Positions 40,580 through 51,226 of a stretch of 64,000 nucleotides of DNA are shown piece after piece. The notes beneath the pieces are model-generated. The model was given only the letters and a program-made list of their open reading frames with translations. It ran no database searches and was not told the DNA's origin. Every line of letters begins with the position of its first letter. Position 1 is the first letter of the stretch. The DNA comes from Heligmosomoides polygyrus polygyrus. Lineage: Eukaryota > Nematoda > Chromadorea > Rhabditida > Heligmosomidae. The stretch lies in NCBI GenBank assembly GCA_947396885.1, contig OX377204.1:44503139-44567138 (forward strand). The letters run 5' to 3'. Made by a program: the position numbers and the translations under genes.

Positions 40580-43175
40580 AGCTAATAACTTTTTGACGCA
40601 AACAAATCAATTAAATGAAGATTTTCTAGGCATGACAACAACATGACAACATTACGAGCTACGAAAAGCTCTTCTTTCATCTCTTCTACGAAAAGCTGAT
40701 GTCATTTAGATATGCAGATTTATTGCATTAGATAATAAATTTTTAAGCATTTTCAAAACAGCTGAAATGGATCGATTGCTGCTCAATTTTTGGAGCGACG
40801 GCGCCACACATTTTCTAGCTGAGAGATGTAACTACTGAAGCTGAAAATGGACATTAACAAAATTTATCCTTCAATTTATAGCAGGAAAAAAATCAGGCCT
40901 CCTAAGCAACCTTTCATCCGATCAGGTGGAGTGATTCTCTTATCCTGGATTTTTCCAAAAAAAAAATATTTTTTGAAGAAGGCTGCCACTAAAGCTAAAG
41001 CTAGAGTCTGCAGTAGCACAGCTTTTATTTAGCACTTCTTCAAGAAATCAAGTATTTTCCAACCGATCCTGCTTGCGATCAGGTGAGGTCATGCTCAAAA
41101 TTTTCTTTTTTTTCAAAAATAAACATTTTCTACCTGAATGGAACAATGTCTAAAGCTGAAATGTAGCCTTAGAAAATGGTAATTTTTATTTTATATATAT
41201 TCCAAAATCGACGCATTCCTAAGCGATCTTCCTTACAACCAAGTGAGGTCAGGCTCAAAATTTTCTTTTTTTTCAAAAATAAACATTTTCTACCTAAACG
41301 GAACGATGTCTAGAGCTGAAATGTAGCTTTACAAAAGAACAATCTTTGATTGATACACGACAAAAACGCAGCTCATCTGGAGCTATTTTCGACGTGATCA
41401 AAAAGGATGGATCACTGGTCCATTGCTCGTCGATGTGATTGGAGGGTGATATAGTTGTGCTTTGTTCAACTGATCGTAACTGGCTAAGTTCTGAGATTTA
41501 TGCAAATGCGGGTAGCATTCAAAATATTAGAAAAAATTTTCTTTCTTACTAGAATAAAACCGACTTTCAAAAAACCATCCTTCATCTTCATCCGCGGCAG
41601 GAGGGTTGCAAATTTTGCTCGATAAAATGGAGTAGTTGTACAGAAATAGACATAACTCACTTATTTTTGAGAGCTGTGCAAACGCAAGCGCCACTCTGAA
41701 AGCGGAAGAAAATGTTCTATCTTTCAAATGCAAAATCGAATTTTAAAAAAGGCATCTTCATGCGCGGCAGGGGGCCGGGATTCCTCTGCGATCTTTCACA
41801 TACTTGCCGAAAATCGCACCCCCGGCCGCGCGTGAAGATCCTTTTTTCAAAAGCCCCTTTTTTGCATACATACGAACGAGAATTCTTTCTAGTTTTTTAA
41901 ATGCCGCCAACTTTGCACAACTCTTAAAGATCAGTCAGTTATGACCATTTAAGTGCGAGCATCTGCAATTTGCGACCTCGCAGAAAGGAGAGGTCTTACG
42001 CAGTTAAATAACTCGCTTGATTTTAAGAGCTGTGCAAACGAGGACGGCACTCGGAAAACTAAAAAAAAATGCACTTTCTGATGATTCTAAAACTGTTTTT
42101 TAAAAAAGGCATCTTCATGCAGACCGGGAGGCCGAAAATCGGAGCCCCTCGGCCGCACATGAAGATTCCTTTTTTGAAAAAACGTTTTATGATCATCAAA
42201 AAGAGCATTTTTTAACTTTTCAAATGCCGCCCACATTTGCAAATTTCTCAAAGGTGAGTTAGTTGTGATCGTTTAAGTGACGGCTACTTCGTAAGACCTC
42301 TCCTTCTTGCGAGGCCGCAGATTGCGGATGCACGCACATAAACGATCATAACTCACTCGCCTTTGAGAGATGTGCAAATGCGGGCAAAACTCAAAAAACT
42401 ATAGAAAATTCTCTATCTAATGGATACGAAATCAAAATTTGAAAAAAGCATCTCATGCGCGGCCCAGGGGGTGTGATTTCTCTGCGATTATTGGCAAAAA
42501 TCGCAGAAAAATCGCACCCTCTCGGCCGCGCATGAAGATGCCTTTTCTAGGGAGCGGTTTTTTACAGAAAAAATTTTCTTTTAGATTTTCGAATGCCGCC
42601 CGCATTTGCACATCTCTCAAAGATGAGTGCGTGAGTTCAGCTGTAGATATCGTTCCGTTCGGGAAGAAAATACTTATTTTTGAAAAAAAGAAAATTTTGA
42701 GCATGACCTCACCTGATCGCAAGGAACATCGTTTGGAAAAGACTTGATTTCCTAAAGAAGTGCTAAATAAAAGCTGTGCCGTTGTGGACTCCAGTTTCAG
42801 CTCCAGTGGTAGCTTGTTCAGAAAATATTTTTTAGAAAAATACAGGATAGGAAAATCACTCCATCTGATCGGAAGAAAGGTTGCTTAGGAGAGGTCTGAT
42901 TTTTTTCTGCTACGAATTGAAGGTTAAATTTCGGTAAGATCCATTTTCAGGCTCGGTAGTTACATCTCTCAACTAAAAAATGTGTTCCGCCGTCACTGCA
43001 AAAATTGAGCAGCAATCGATCCATTTCAGCTGCTTAAAAATTTATTATCTAATGCAATAAATCTGCAAATCCAAATGACGTCTGCTTTCCGTAGAAGCGA
43101 TGCTCAGGATGTCACCATGTCGTTGTCATGCTTGAAAAATCTCCTCATTGATTTATTTCCGTCAAAACTTTGTTA
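40580..43175. mobile_element. 2.6-kb fold-back element with nested palindromes
   Basis: The outer arms of about 0.6 kb (40580-41140 versus 42650-43175) are reverse complements with small indels; shared blocks include ATTGCATTAGATAATAAATTT, AATGGATCGATTGCTGCTCAA and GCACTTCTT(C/T)A. A direct repeat of about 85 bp lies at 41079-41165 and 41245-41330, with an inverted third copy at 42640-42720. The centre (41690-42600) has modules CATCTTCATGCGCGGC..GCCGCGCATGAAGAT, each palindromic, at about 41752-41845, 42108-42170 and 42448-42540. No coding frame exists. It separates gag-like remnants at 39.4-40.5 and 43.3-44.1 kb. Confidence 0.82.
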
Positions 43176-43269
43176 ATTCAATACAAATAATTATTTTTTC
43201 TTTTTTCACATTTTCTAAAATAGTTTGCAACACAAGAGATAACTTTGCATTAAAATCCATCAATTTTCT

Positions 43270-43400
43270 CGGAGGGGGAGGTCGTACCAAGACCCTTCTG
43301 GAGGGGAGGGTCGTAAATTTTTCGCAGAAATTGCAGCCCACGCTTGAGCCTGAATCCAACTCGTCGGAAGACAAACTATAAGAAAGGAGCGGCCAACATG
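43270..43400 (+). pseudogene. Gag-like scrap continuing beyond the fold-back
   Basis: TLLEGRVVNFSQKLQP and PESNSSEDK are readable. The stretch resembles 505-590 of this window. It lies directly to the right of the fold-back element, opposite the gag-like stretch that ends at about 40500, so both may be halves of one gene (inference). Confidence 0.35.
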
Positions 43401-43447
43401 TCCAATAAGAAGGAATGTATTTGCTGTCACCGTACCTAACATCTTAT

Positions 43448-43822
43448 CAGTGTATTTACGGCGCCATGGTAGTTGGGGGGAGGTCACATGGCCTGCCGCA
43501 GCGGGCAGCTTGGTGCGTAGCTAGATATAGCGAATGTGAATGCAGTCTCATCTCCGCTTTTCGATTACAGATCCGTGTTTTACGTGCTTCCGAATTTGGG
43601 AAGGGAGGGAACTCCAGGATGTAGGCAATTCTAGCACGGGTGCGCCACTCGAGCCACACCCTGGAGTCCCTTCCCCTGCCTAAATCTGTGCTCTCCACAG
43701 AACAGAGCTATAGCATTGTTTGGTTGTTTCCTTTACTAATAGTGTGTTACCGTTTCTTTTTTTGTCTGTGACACTTTTTGCAAGGTGACCCCCCTCCAAC
43801 TACCATAGCGCCGTATTTACTG
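43448..43822. mobile_element. MITE-like inverted-repeat element with internal hairpin
   Basis: The left end CAGTGTATTTACGGCGCCATGG and the right end (inverted) CAGTAAATACGGCGCTATGG begin about 38-bp inverted repeats that continue into TAGTTGGGGGGAGGTCAC. Inside, GGGAAGGGAGGGAACTCCAGG (43599-43619) pairs with CCCTGGAGTCCCTTCCCCTGCC (43659-43680). Part of that hairpin belongs to the interspersed repeat also seen at 23230-23290. No target duplication is obvious. Confidence 0.5.
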
Positions 43823-43855
43823 TTACCATACCAACCATTGGCGCAATGATACCAC

Positions 43856-43874
43856 GGGGGGGGGGGGGGGAGGG
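43856..43874 (+). repeat. Poly-G tract (15 G, then AGGG)
   Basis: Fifteen consecutive G then AGGG, about 30 bp outside the inverted-repeat element whose own arms contain TTGGGGGG. Long G runs can form quadruplexes and are often unstable. The count could also be affected by sequencing error. Confidence 0.85.
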
Positions 43875-43934
43875 CAGCTCATGGGCTTCGACCGACTTAA
43901 GCGCAGCAGTCGGATATGATGATGTGGAATTTCG

Positions 43935-44105
43935 CACACTGTACGGAAAGTGACACAATTGTGGAAGGCTCAACTACCTCGCAAAGGAGTACAAAGGTCC
44001 CAATTGTTTCAAGTATGGGATTAAACATCATATACAGGGAGTCAGCAACAGAAAGAAGCAAGAAGACGAGTGGAAAACGAAACAAGATCACAGCTAAGTG
44101 GTAAT
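43935..44105 (+). pseudogene. Degenerate double zinc-knuckle (gag nucleocapsid) fragment
   Basis: The plus frame from about 43958 reads HNCGRLNYLAKEYKGPNCFKYGIKHH. Spacing fits two consecutive C-x2-C-x4-H-x4-C knuckles in which three cysteines and one histidine have changed, several to Tyr (a one-base change from Cys or His). A basic tail follows (NRKKQEDEWKTKQDHS). This is the nucleocapsid part expected at the end of an LTR-element gag and supports the reading of 39.4-44.1 kb as one decayed gag region. Confidence 0.45.
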
Positions 44106-44239
44106 GACAGTTGTTTAAGATCCTCACATTAAAGGGGGCGACGGTGGCACGTCGAGAAAACGACCATGGAGCCCCGACAAATCGGCAGTGGTTAATGAGA
44201 TCGAAGAAGAGGAAAGGTCCGAAACAGGATCCGATCCAG

Positions 44240-44390
44240 AGAAGAGAGAATAGGAACTCGGAAACTGAGCCTCTCTAGGCAAACAGGTTGACCAAGTATA
44301 CTTATTTCTATATGTTGTTGCCCATGTATTGTGTTTCGTATGTTGGAAAGTCGCTTAAGAGCGGTCAACACCAACTAGGATTGCACCCAG
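44240..44390 (+). repeat. 150-bp repeat shared with 46740-46890
   Basis: Both copies read AGGAAC(T/C)CGGAAACTGAG(C/T)CT, then CTTATTTCTA(T/C)AT, TTGTTGC(C/T)CATGT and a CACCAACTA-GATT end, in the same orientation. The RTE insertion at 44774-45752 lies between the two copies. Identity unknown; perhaps a retroelement LTR or coding scrap. Confidence 0.65.
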
Positions 44391-44773
44391 GAGTGTCTTG
44401 TCTACGGATGTCATAAGATAGAAGAGTGGACTTTCCGATCTAGACTTTCACCAGTGGCGGATCAAATTCGACGTCATTCTTGAGCCAATCTATTAGATTA
44501 TCCGCACACAACTTTACGGGTCACATCGAAGCATCTTCGTTTAGCTGCAAGATGAAACGAGGAACATTAGGACCTACCTCGGTAGCATTCCGTGATAATA
44601 GTCTTCATCCTCAACGCTACTCATAGCTTCGAGTATTTTCCTAAGGTAGTACTAAAGTGCAGCCTCATTACCGATCAGAGCTCTTATACTCTCTGATAAA
44701 AACAATCAAGCAGGTATCGAGTCAGTAAACAGTCAAATAACGCAAATTTAATTTCTATCATTCATTTGTATTG

Positions 44774-45752
44774 TCCAGCTGTTCGATCGAAAGCTTAAGA
44801 TTCCTATCGGGAAAGGAGTACGGCAGGGAGACACGATCTCTCCCAAGCTATTCACAGCGGCACTTCAGGATGCCATGAAAGACTTGAACTGGGACGATAA
44901 AGGCTACCTTGGTGACGGTAAACGGATCAGCAACCTTCGCTTCGCCGACGATATTGTTCTGATCTCTACCAGCACGGCAGAAGCCGAGGAAATGCTGAAC
45001 GAGCTCAATGTGGCAGGTATGAAGATTGGATTGGACATGAATATGTCCAAAACGCAATTTATGGTCAACCAGTGGTGTGACACGGGACTCGTAAGGTTAA
45101 ATGGAGTCGCTCTGCAACAGGTCGACTCCTACGTCTATCTGGGAAGAGAGCTGAACATGGATAACGACCTCGCTCCTGAAATCGCCCGCAGGAGACGCGC
45201 AGCATGGGCAGCCTTCAGTTCGATTCGCGAAGTCACCGATCAGGTCAAGGATCCCGGCCTCAGGTCCTCGATATTCAACGCCTCTGTACTGCCTGCGATG
45301 TGTTACGCGACAGAAACCTGGCCCGACAACAAGACAATCGCCAGAGCGATGCAAACTACGCATCGTGCACTGGAGAGATGTCTTCTAAGGACAAGCCTTC
45401 GTCAGCAATGGCAAGAAGGCCTACGGAGCTCGGAGCTACGGGAGAAGTCGCAATTAGCAGACCCGCTGCAGTACATGAAGAAGTCCAAATATCGCTGGGC
45501 CGGACACCTGCTCCGACGAAAGGACGATAGATGGAGTCTCCGTGTCACAGAATGGCTCCCGAGAGACCATAAGAGACCACTGGGACGACCGCCAACGCGA
45601 TGGGCAGACTCATTCTCAAGATCTTTCAGAGAGCGGAGTCTGCCTCACTGGATGCAAGCAGCCAGAGATCGAGCGGTCTGGAAGAGTTGTGGTCCCCGCT
45701 GAGAAGACCTCCAGCCGACAAAGGACCATCAAAGTATCAAAGTAAAGTAAGT
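44774..45752 (+). mobile_element. 5'-truncated RTE LINE copy with target duplication
   Basis: Corresponds to 12785-13765 of the first RTE copy, with only about a dozen single-base differences over 0.98 kb. ATTTGTATTG flanks it at 44764-44773 and 45753-45762, a 10-bp target duplication. 5' truncation is the usual product of incomplete target-primed reverse transcription. The tail is AAAGTATCAAAGTAAAGTAAGT, slightly different from copy 1 in repeat number, as expected for RTE tails. Confidence 0.95.
44776..45702 (+). pseudogene. RTE reverse transcriptase C-terminal half, open frame without N terminus
   Basis: One uninterrupted frame from the insertion start to the TGA at 45700-45702. It contains GVRQGDTISPKLF, the catalytic FADDIVL, VDSYVYLGRELNMDNDLAPE, the C-terminal ATETWPDNKTIARAM and RDHKRPLGRPPTRWADSF. 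The codon that is TGA in copy 1 (13118) is TGG here (45103-45105), showing that the stop in copy 1 arose after the copies diverged. Not a functional gene: it lacks the endonuclease and the RT front. Confidence 0.92.
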
Positions 45753-46017
45753 ATTTGTATTGTGATTATCGTGTACGAGTGGTGGATCAACCGGCCGGTC
45801 AGAAATTGAGCAGTGATTGCGGCTCCGCTGAAGTAATTGAAAAGAGGGTCTGAAGGGCATGTATGAACGGGGACTCGTGTCATATAGGAAAAATCTCCAT
45901 CCTTTAAAAAATAAACATATTTTTATACTGATTGAGGAATCCACCCTTCTCAAATACATTTGAACTCAGACGCTCTCGCGGGTGAGCCGCAGACCAAACC
46001 GAGCCTAGTCAATCTAG

Positions 46018-46111
46018 CTGTGCAAACGGCGGACGTTCGGCGGGGCGTGGCATGGGCGTAACGCCCTGCGATTGCCCCGAAACAACCACGGAGTGCCAGC
46101 CGTTTGCACAG
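46018..46111. repeat. 94-bp GC-rich hairpin
   Basis: CTGTGCAAACGGC (46018-46030) pairs perfectly with GCCGTTTGCACAG (46099-46111), and an inner CGGGGC/GCCCCG pair lies at about 46040 and 46074. It may be a small MITE or a structured RNA segment. No target duplication found. Confidence 0.6.
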
Positions 46112-47820
46112 ACAAGTTGATAAGGAGCGCTTTGATCCGCGGTTCACAAGCCAGCTTTAGGTGAGATCATTATCATCGGCGTATCGACGGTGATAGGTCG
46201 TAAGTCCCAGCTACATCATTTATTTTGTCCTTCTCATTCAACAATATTTGGTGTTAAGTGTCTCTGGAGGAGCGAGTCAACATGTTCTACCCTTGTGCTG
46301 TACTGATGATGAGTGAAACCACTACTTATGAATATGGAAATTTTCCTTCTTACGAAGGATTATGGTCACTTAGTGCCGCAACCCTAGTAGATGGTGGACG
46401 CTCTTAAAAGATCACATAAGAACTGTACGGGTTCTGTACTGAAATATGTGAACTCACTCCTTCCTTAGAAAACAACTGCACTAACGAAAGCAAAATAAAT
46501 AACATAAAAAATGGAAATATATAACATTTGAGAGCTATTCCGGGACGTTTTCAAATGATTATTCCTACTTACTGGTACCTAAAATTAGATTGGCTAGTCT
46601 GTGCGTAAAAGGTTGACCGTCTTAGCCTTTTCTATTCTACTGGTGTTGTATGCTCTGCTCCTGAAAGAAGATCCGTTCTCGATACAGTTGAAGTGAGGGA
46701 GTCACTCTTGTTAAATTAGCATCAAGAACGTTTTTCAAAAGTCCCCCCTCCCGACTAGGAACCCGGAAACTGAGTCTATCTGGGAAACGAGGTTGCCGGA
46801 GTTGACTTATTTCTACATTTTGTTGCTCATGTTCTGTTTCAATATGTCGCGAAATCGTTTAAAAGCCGCCAGCACCAACTACGATTCCACCCTCTATATA
46901 AAAAGTAACCCCCTCGAATCTCATTAACAAGTATTTCATGTGTATTTGCAAAGAATTATACATAAAAGAAATAGAATCAGAGTCGCCTTCACCAGTCCGT
47001 AGCTCTCGTCACATTATATCAGACACGTTTGTGTGAATAAATCCTAACCTGTTCGCTGTACTAGTGCACACTCGAAACGGACGAGATCCACGTGGGCGTC
47101 GAAGTGTTGGCAAACCCCAACCATTATCCATTATCTCAATCCCATTCTAGGAGGTCCTGCGGATAGGTTGCATGCGTTTTAGGATTCTCGCCCACAAGAA
47201 CGCAACCTCGAACGCGAACGAAATTGGAGGTTTCATCCAACCTCTGGCGTCCAAAGCTGCAAATCGAAGCCGCATCGTCCACATAGCCGTGCTTTCTTGC
47301 GGGTGATGTCTTCGCCTTTTGCACACCCCAGAGTACACCGTAACACTTATCGATACTGAATTAGCTATGGTGTCCATTAATTATAATACTCTACTGCGCG
47401 TGCTACTCCGATCGCTATGAAATCTCCGCTCCTTGATTACTACTTGCTTTTAACTACGAGTGTTCAGTCGTAATTTTCCTGAACGGTATTGCATTGTAGC
47501 ATGTCTACCTAATTTATAGCAGTAGTTAAAGGTTAAAATGAGCTTTGATCGAGGACTACTAAAAAGGAAAAGAAACATCAGGGAGATCAATGGTGAGTTT
47601 AGAGGAGTTGTGGAATTTTATATGACCGATGATCAATCTCCATGCTCACAACAATTGTCGACATCTCCTCTTTCCTACTGTTTAGCAAGTCTTATTTCCC
47701 GTAGCTCTCTTCCGCTGTTGTACTGTGCCACATCAGTAAGATAGCATTCCACCTGATCGCCGGCGATGGAGCGCGAAATCCTTCATGTCTAGCATTACAC
47801 ACGCGAACCTCTCGTAGCTC
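46112..47820. other. No recognisable gene
   Basis: Contains the second copy of the 150-bp repeat (46740-46890). Minus-strand frames at 47136-47377 (62 and 76 codons) overlap each other and carry no motif I know. The rest is AT-rich. Confidence 0.45.
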
Positions 47821-47825
47821 AGGGA

Positions 47826-48415
47826 ATGCGGACCTGGGTTGATGTTGCAGTAGATGTTGCAGATATTCCTGAGTCTGCGTTCGCTAACAACATGATCGAT
47901 TTTAAGATGCTTGGAAAACTGCTAAACAATACCGATGTTGGACCAAAGTATGAGGTGTCACTTTCCGCCAGTTATGTTGCCTATAAGTGCGATCATGTCC
48001 ACAACATTATGCTACAGGAGACTCTTGTCAAGAAACTGAGAGGATGTCGCGTAAACATGGATACGATAAAGGACCACCAAGAACATGTCCACCTTCTGCC
48101 TATTTCGTCCGACTCAGCTGTAGTCCGCGCATTACGCTGTGCTATTCGTGATCAGACTGATCTCATCGCCGGAATGGCTACAACAGTGAGTGAACCGGAA
48201 AGCGTCTGGAGGGATCCCACCCAATACTACTTGGCCATCAAATTTGCATTCAGATCGATGCCTTGTTGAGCCAGAATGTCACACTGTCATGCGCTCTACA
48301 AAAAGCAAACAACTACATCGCGGAACAGGCCCAGAAAGCTTTACCCGGAAATCGTCGGTTCACTGCAGAAAACCTCACGAAATCCTGGAGTTTGGAGGAG
48401 AATCCACCGTTTAAG
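47826..48415 (+). CDS. Unidentified ORF with frameshifted continuation
   Basis: 147 codons are open from an ATG at 47826. Beyond about 48235 the first frame loses continuity, but the next frame reads IQIDALLSQNVTLSCALQK, NYIAEQAQKALPGNRRFTAE and LTKSWSLEENPPFKV to about 48415. Together about 195 residues of regular, protein-like composition (amphipathic helices, few Cys). I do not recognise the family. It could be a retroelement structural protein or a host gene with an intron or frameshift; there is no clear GT..AG at the junction. Confidence 0.4.
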
Positions 48416-48429
48416 GTGTCTTGATAGAG

Positions 48430-49330
48430 TTTACACAAAGCGTTGAAGGTGAATGGCAATGACACATTATAGGCTACTGAATAGGCTTCTTCTCGAACGA
48501 TGGCGAAGGCCCACCCGCAGCGGCGAAAACGACCACTTCATCCATATCATGGATTTCTGTCGGTTCTACTTCATCATAGAAAGAGGACATAGGCAAAACC
48601 ACTATCCGCATACAGCAGAATTCATAGTTTCATTCTGTTGCTTAGGCGTGCAATCCTGTGGTGGAAATCCAGCACTAGCCTGTCGATTAACGGGCAAACA
48701 TGGGAAGGACGCAACACTAAGGGATTTACTAGAGGACATTGTCAACTTCATGATCGGTGCGTCCCTTGTGATAGGTATCTAGTCTTTCTTCCCAGAAATG
48801 TCACAATGACTCTGACACGCGATCAACTTGAAGTGATTCAGACTTCATTCTCGACGCTATCGGCCTCGGTCATGAGGACATCGAATTGGACGTCGAACAC
48901 GTCCTCACCCAACCATCTCTGTGAGCTTTCATATCCCCTTAGGTCTCCATGCAAATATACTTTCAAAATGACGGGAATAAGTTATAGGTTCTGGTGCAAA
49001 TTGCGACAATGACGCTGATCGTGGACGCGTTCTGAAGGAGCTAAGATCGTCGAGGATTGAATGGACCTCTCTAATAAGAGGAGCGATCGGTCGGGCATTG
49101 TGAGTTTCCTTGCTAATTATACATATTCGAGCTATTCAGTGCCCGAACCTTACACTATCTAATTCTTAAAATTTCTTTTAGAACTGATGTGCGGAGCTCC
49201 AGATACCGTGCTGAAGACAACACACTGGTTCCATCAAATGTGAGTGCCACGTTCCATGATATGATGGGTGTGTTTCTTAATTTGTATTAGTTCCAGAAGC
49301 GGAAATCCGTTTCGAGCGAGCCATAGATTG
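48430..49330 (+). other. Region with splice-like signals, no identified gene
   Basis: Two good donor/acceptor-like pairs occur: GTGAGTTTCC (49101) to TTTTCTTTTAG ending near 49182, and AATGTGAGTGCC (about 49240) to TTTGTATTAG (about 49290). They bracket a 57-bp stretch, open in one phase (DVRSSRYRAEDNTLVPSN). The pieces join in frame for about 60 residues and then reach a stop. No family match, so a host gene end here is only possible. Confidence 0.25.
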
Positions 49331-49704
49331 CGAACGGTCGGAAGCCAGAAGCAGGGCGGAGTTCAATTAGTTGCTACATTCGTTGCGTTCCTAATGCATT
49401 TCGGCATTCCTCCGACTTCTTTGTATTCGGATAACCATTGCATACCAGGTTTCCCACGGCACTTTGCGCGCTTCGCGAGCTACAAGTCGAACTTGTACCC
49501 AACTTGTGCCATCGTACGGCAAGACGTCTCAACACGGGTCAGGAAATTACGATTCCAATGTTCTTTCCTTTTGATGATCTTGTGTGGCCTGCGAGTTATT
49601 GTGAAGGAGGCATTCTTCTGGGAAGTAAATATTGAGAGACGAACAAAACCAGGGTCAACAAAAAGGACAGTCACGGATTAGGGGTTGCACTTCCTCCGAA
49701 AACC

Positions 49705-49786
49705 TGTTCATAGTCCACGACAGGAGTGGCTAGAAGGACTGGTCGCCAGGATTCGCTCCCATCGCTCCTGTCGTGGACTATGAACA
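49705..49786. ncRNA. Perfect 22-bp stem hairpin (candidate small-RNA precursor or MITE)
   Basis: TGTTCATAGTCCACGACAGGAG (49705-49726) is the exact reverse complement of 49765-49786, with a 38-base loop. The pairing stops abruptly outside and inside. Stem length of 22 with no mismatch is unlike most animal miRNA precursors, which have bulges, but is suitable for a hairpin siRNA or a tiny inverted repeat. No target duplication was seen. Confidence 0.6.
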
Positions 49787-49799
49787 TGACCTAGGCGTG

Positions 49800-50740
49800 A
49801 TTATCTTTGCGGTAGAATTGTTGCATTGTTCTCCTTCCAGTGGGGAACCCCACCACATCGTTTCATCTCAAGATTCGGTTACTGGCACGGAATGCGCGGG
49901 TATCGGACAAACTCAGAGCAAGAAGAGTTAATCTTCCTACCACCATCTTAGTAAGATGGGTTTAGGTACAACATCGGAGCAGACGTTTTATTATCTTGTC
50001 CTAGTTCTGGGAATAAGGCAGATGCAGGCCCTCTTCCATGCCCCACCATCATCTAATCTAATTTACATGTGGGTCCTCTTATCAGCGTCAAGAGAGCTTC
50101 TTAGCCAAATATTGGCGAGCTGATGTTGCGATTAAGAACCTCTGTGTCAGTCCAAGCTATGACTGAAACCGTTTTGTCTTCTGTTAGGTTAGTTATTAGT
50201 TGCTACATTTCGTTGATTTATGTGTTGTGTTTGCTATCTGTCATATTTATTTTCATGTTTCGTTTGTCAAATAATAAAGTACGTTTTGTGAAGAAAGATG
50301 TCCTGTAAAGGACACGTTCGACCGAACTTTGAGTTGCCATCGTGGTTTGCAGTTCATCCCCGCATTTCGGTTGAGTTTCTCAGCTAGACTGCGTCCAACA
50401 TGCATTTGGAGGTGGTAGAGCAGATTCCATAGAAAGGGTTACCACCTCCAAAAGGCAGCATATGGTCAGCTTAGATGCGGGAATCGTATGTACAGCACGC
50501 CATGATTAAACAAGCTGTGTCGCGGTCATGAACCGCCGGTCATGTCGAGATTAGAGGTTGTGATCCGCCAATGAAACCTACACTGCTGGTTATAAACCGC
50601 AGACGATCAGTGGTTATGAACTGCAGGCGTTAAGGTTGTCAAACGCCGGTGGAACAACGGATATTTCGGGACAAACGGTAGACGTTTCGGGGCAATACTG
50701 CCCACTTCTTCTTGTCGACCGCTTGCGGTCGAGATTGTGA
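49800..50740. other. No recognisable gene
   Basis: AT-rich stretch with AATAATAAAG at about 50271 that could be a poly(A) signal of some decayed element, and a GGTTATAAACCGCAG-type direct repeat near 50588-50628 (GTTATRAACYGCAG three times around 50525-50630). Nothing codes. Confidence 0.4.
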
Positions 50741-50744
50741 CCGG

Positions 50745-51180
50745 CAGTTGGCTTGCGGTCCACCAGAGTGTCTGAGAATCTGAATCTTACGAGGACGATG
50801 TTCATCAAGAACGGACAAGTTTCCGAAGCCTCGTTCTCTCTCAGCGGAAGTAACATCTCCCAATGCTCCAGCTACGCGTGTCTAGGTTGCGAAGTCAAAA
50901 TGGCTAACGACCTTGCGCCAGAGCTGGAGAAAGGACGGCTTGGGGAGCTTTCAACAGCGTTGACGAAGTTGTGAAGAAGACGAAGAACGGCCGACTCTGT
51001 GCCACCTATCGGACTTCTTCCTGCCCTAACGTACGCCTCAGACACCTGGGCTATACGAAGGCGGGATAAATCCGCAATCAGCGTCGCGCAGCGTGGAATC
51101 GAGAGGACGATGCTCATAGTGACACGACTCATGCAAGTGGAAGAAGGCATCCGGAACAGGGGTGCACAGGAATTTCCATT
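50745..51180 (+). pseudogene. RTE-family (family B) LINE, C-terminal RT fragment
   Basis: The plus frames read SENLNLTRTMFIKNGQVSEA, GSNISQCSSYACLGCEV, then (after a stop at about 50971 and a shift) LLPALTYASDTWAIRRRDKSAI and AQRGIERTMLIVTRLMQVEEGIR. The architecture equals the end of the RTE ORF at 13130-13560, but the sequence is a distinct family. The N-terminal part is missing and the end is cut near 51180. Confidence 0.75.
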
Positions 51181-51205
51181 GGGTAAATTTTTTGACGAAT
51201 TTTTT

Positions 51206-51226
51206 TAACGAAAAATTTTCGTTAAA
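51206..51226. repeat. Perfect palindrome of 20-21 bp
   Basis: TTAACGAAAA/ATTTTCGTTAA at about 51206-51226 is self-complementary, followed by a partial second copy (AATTTCGTTAAAAAAT at 51244-51259). Its origin is unknown. Confidence 0.6.

Noticed and set aside
48846..49330. Multi-exon host gene end
   Set aside because: Splice-like signals join about 60 residues, but there is no family match and upstream junctions do not keep phase; left as a possibility only.
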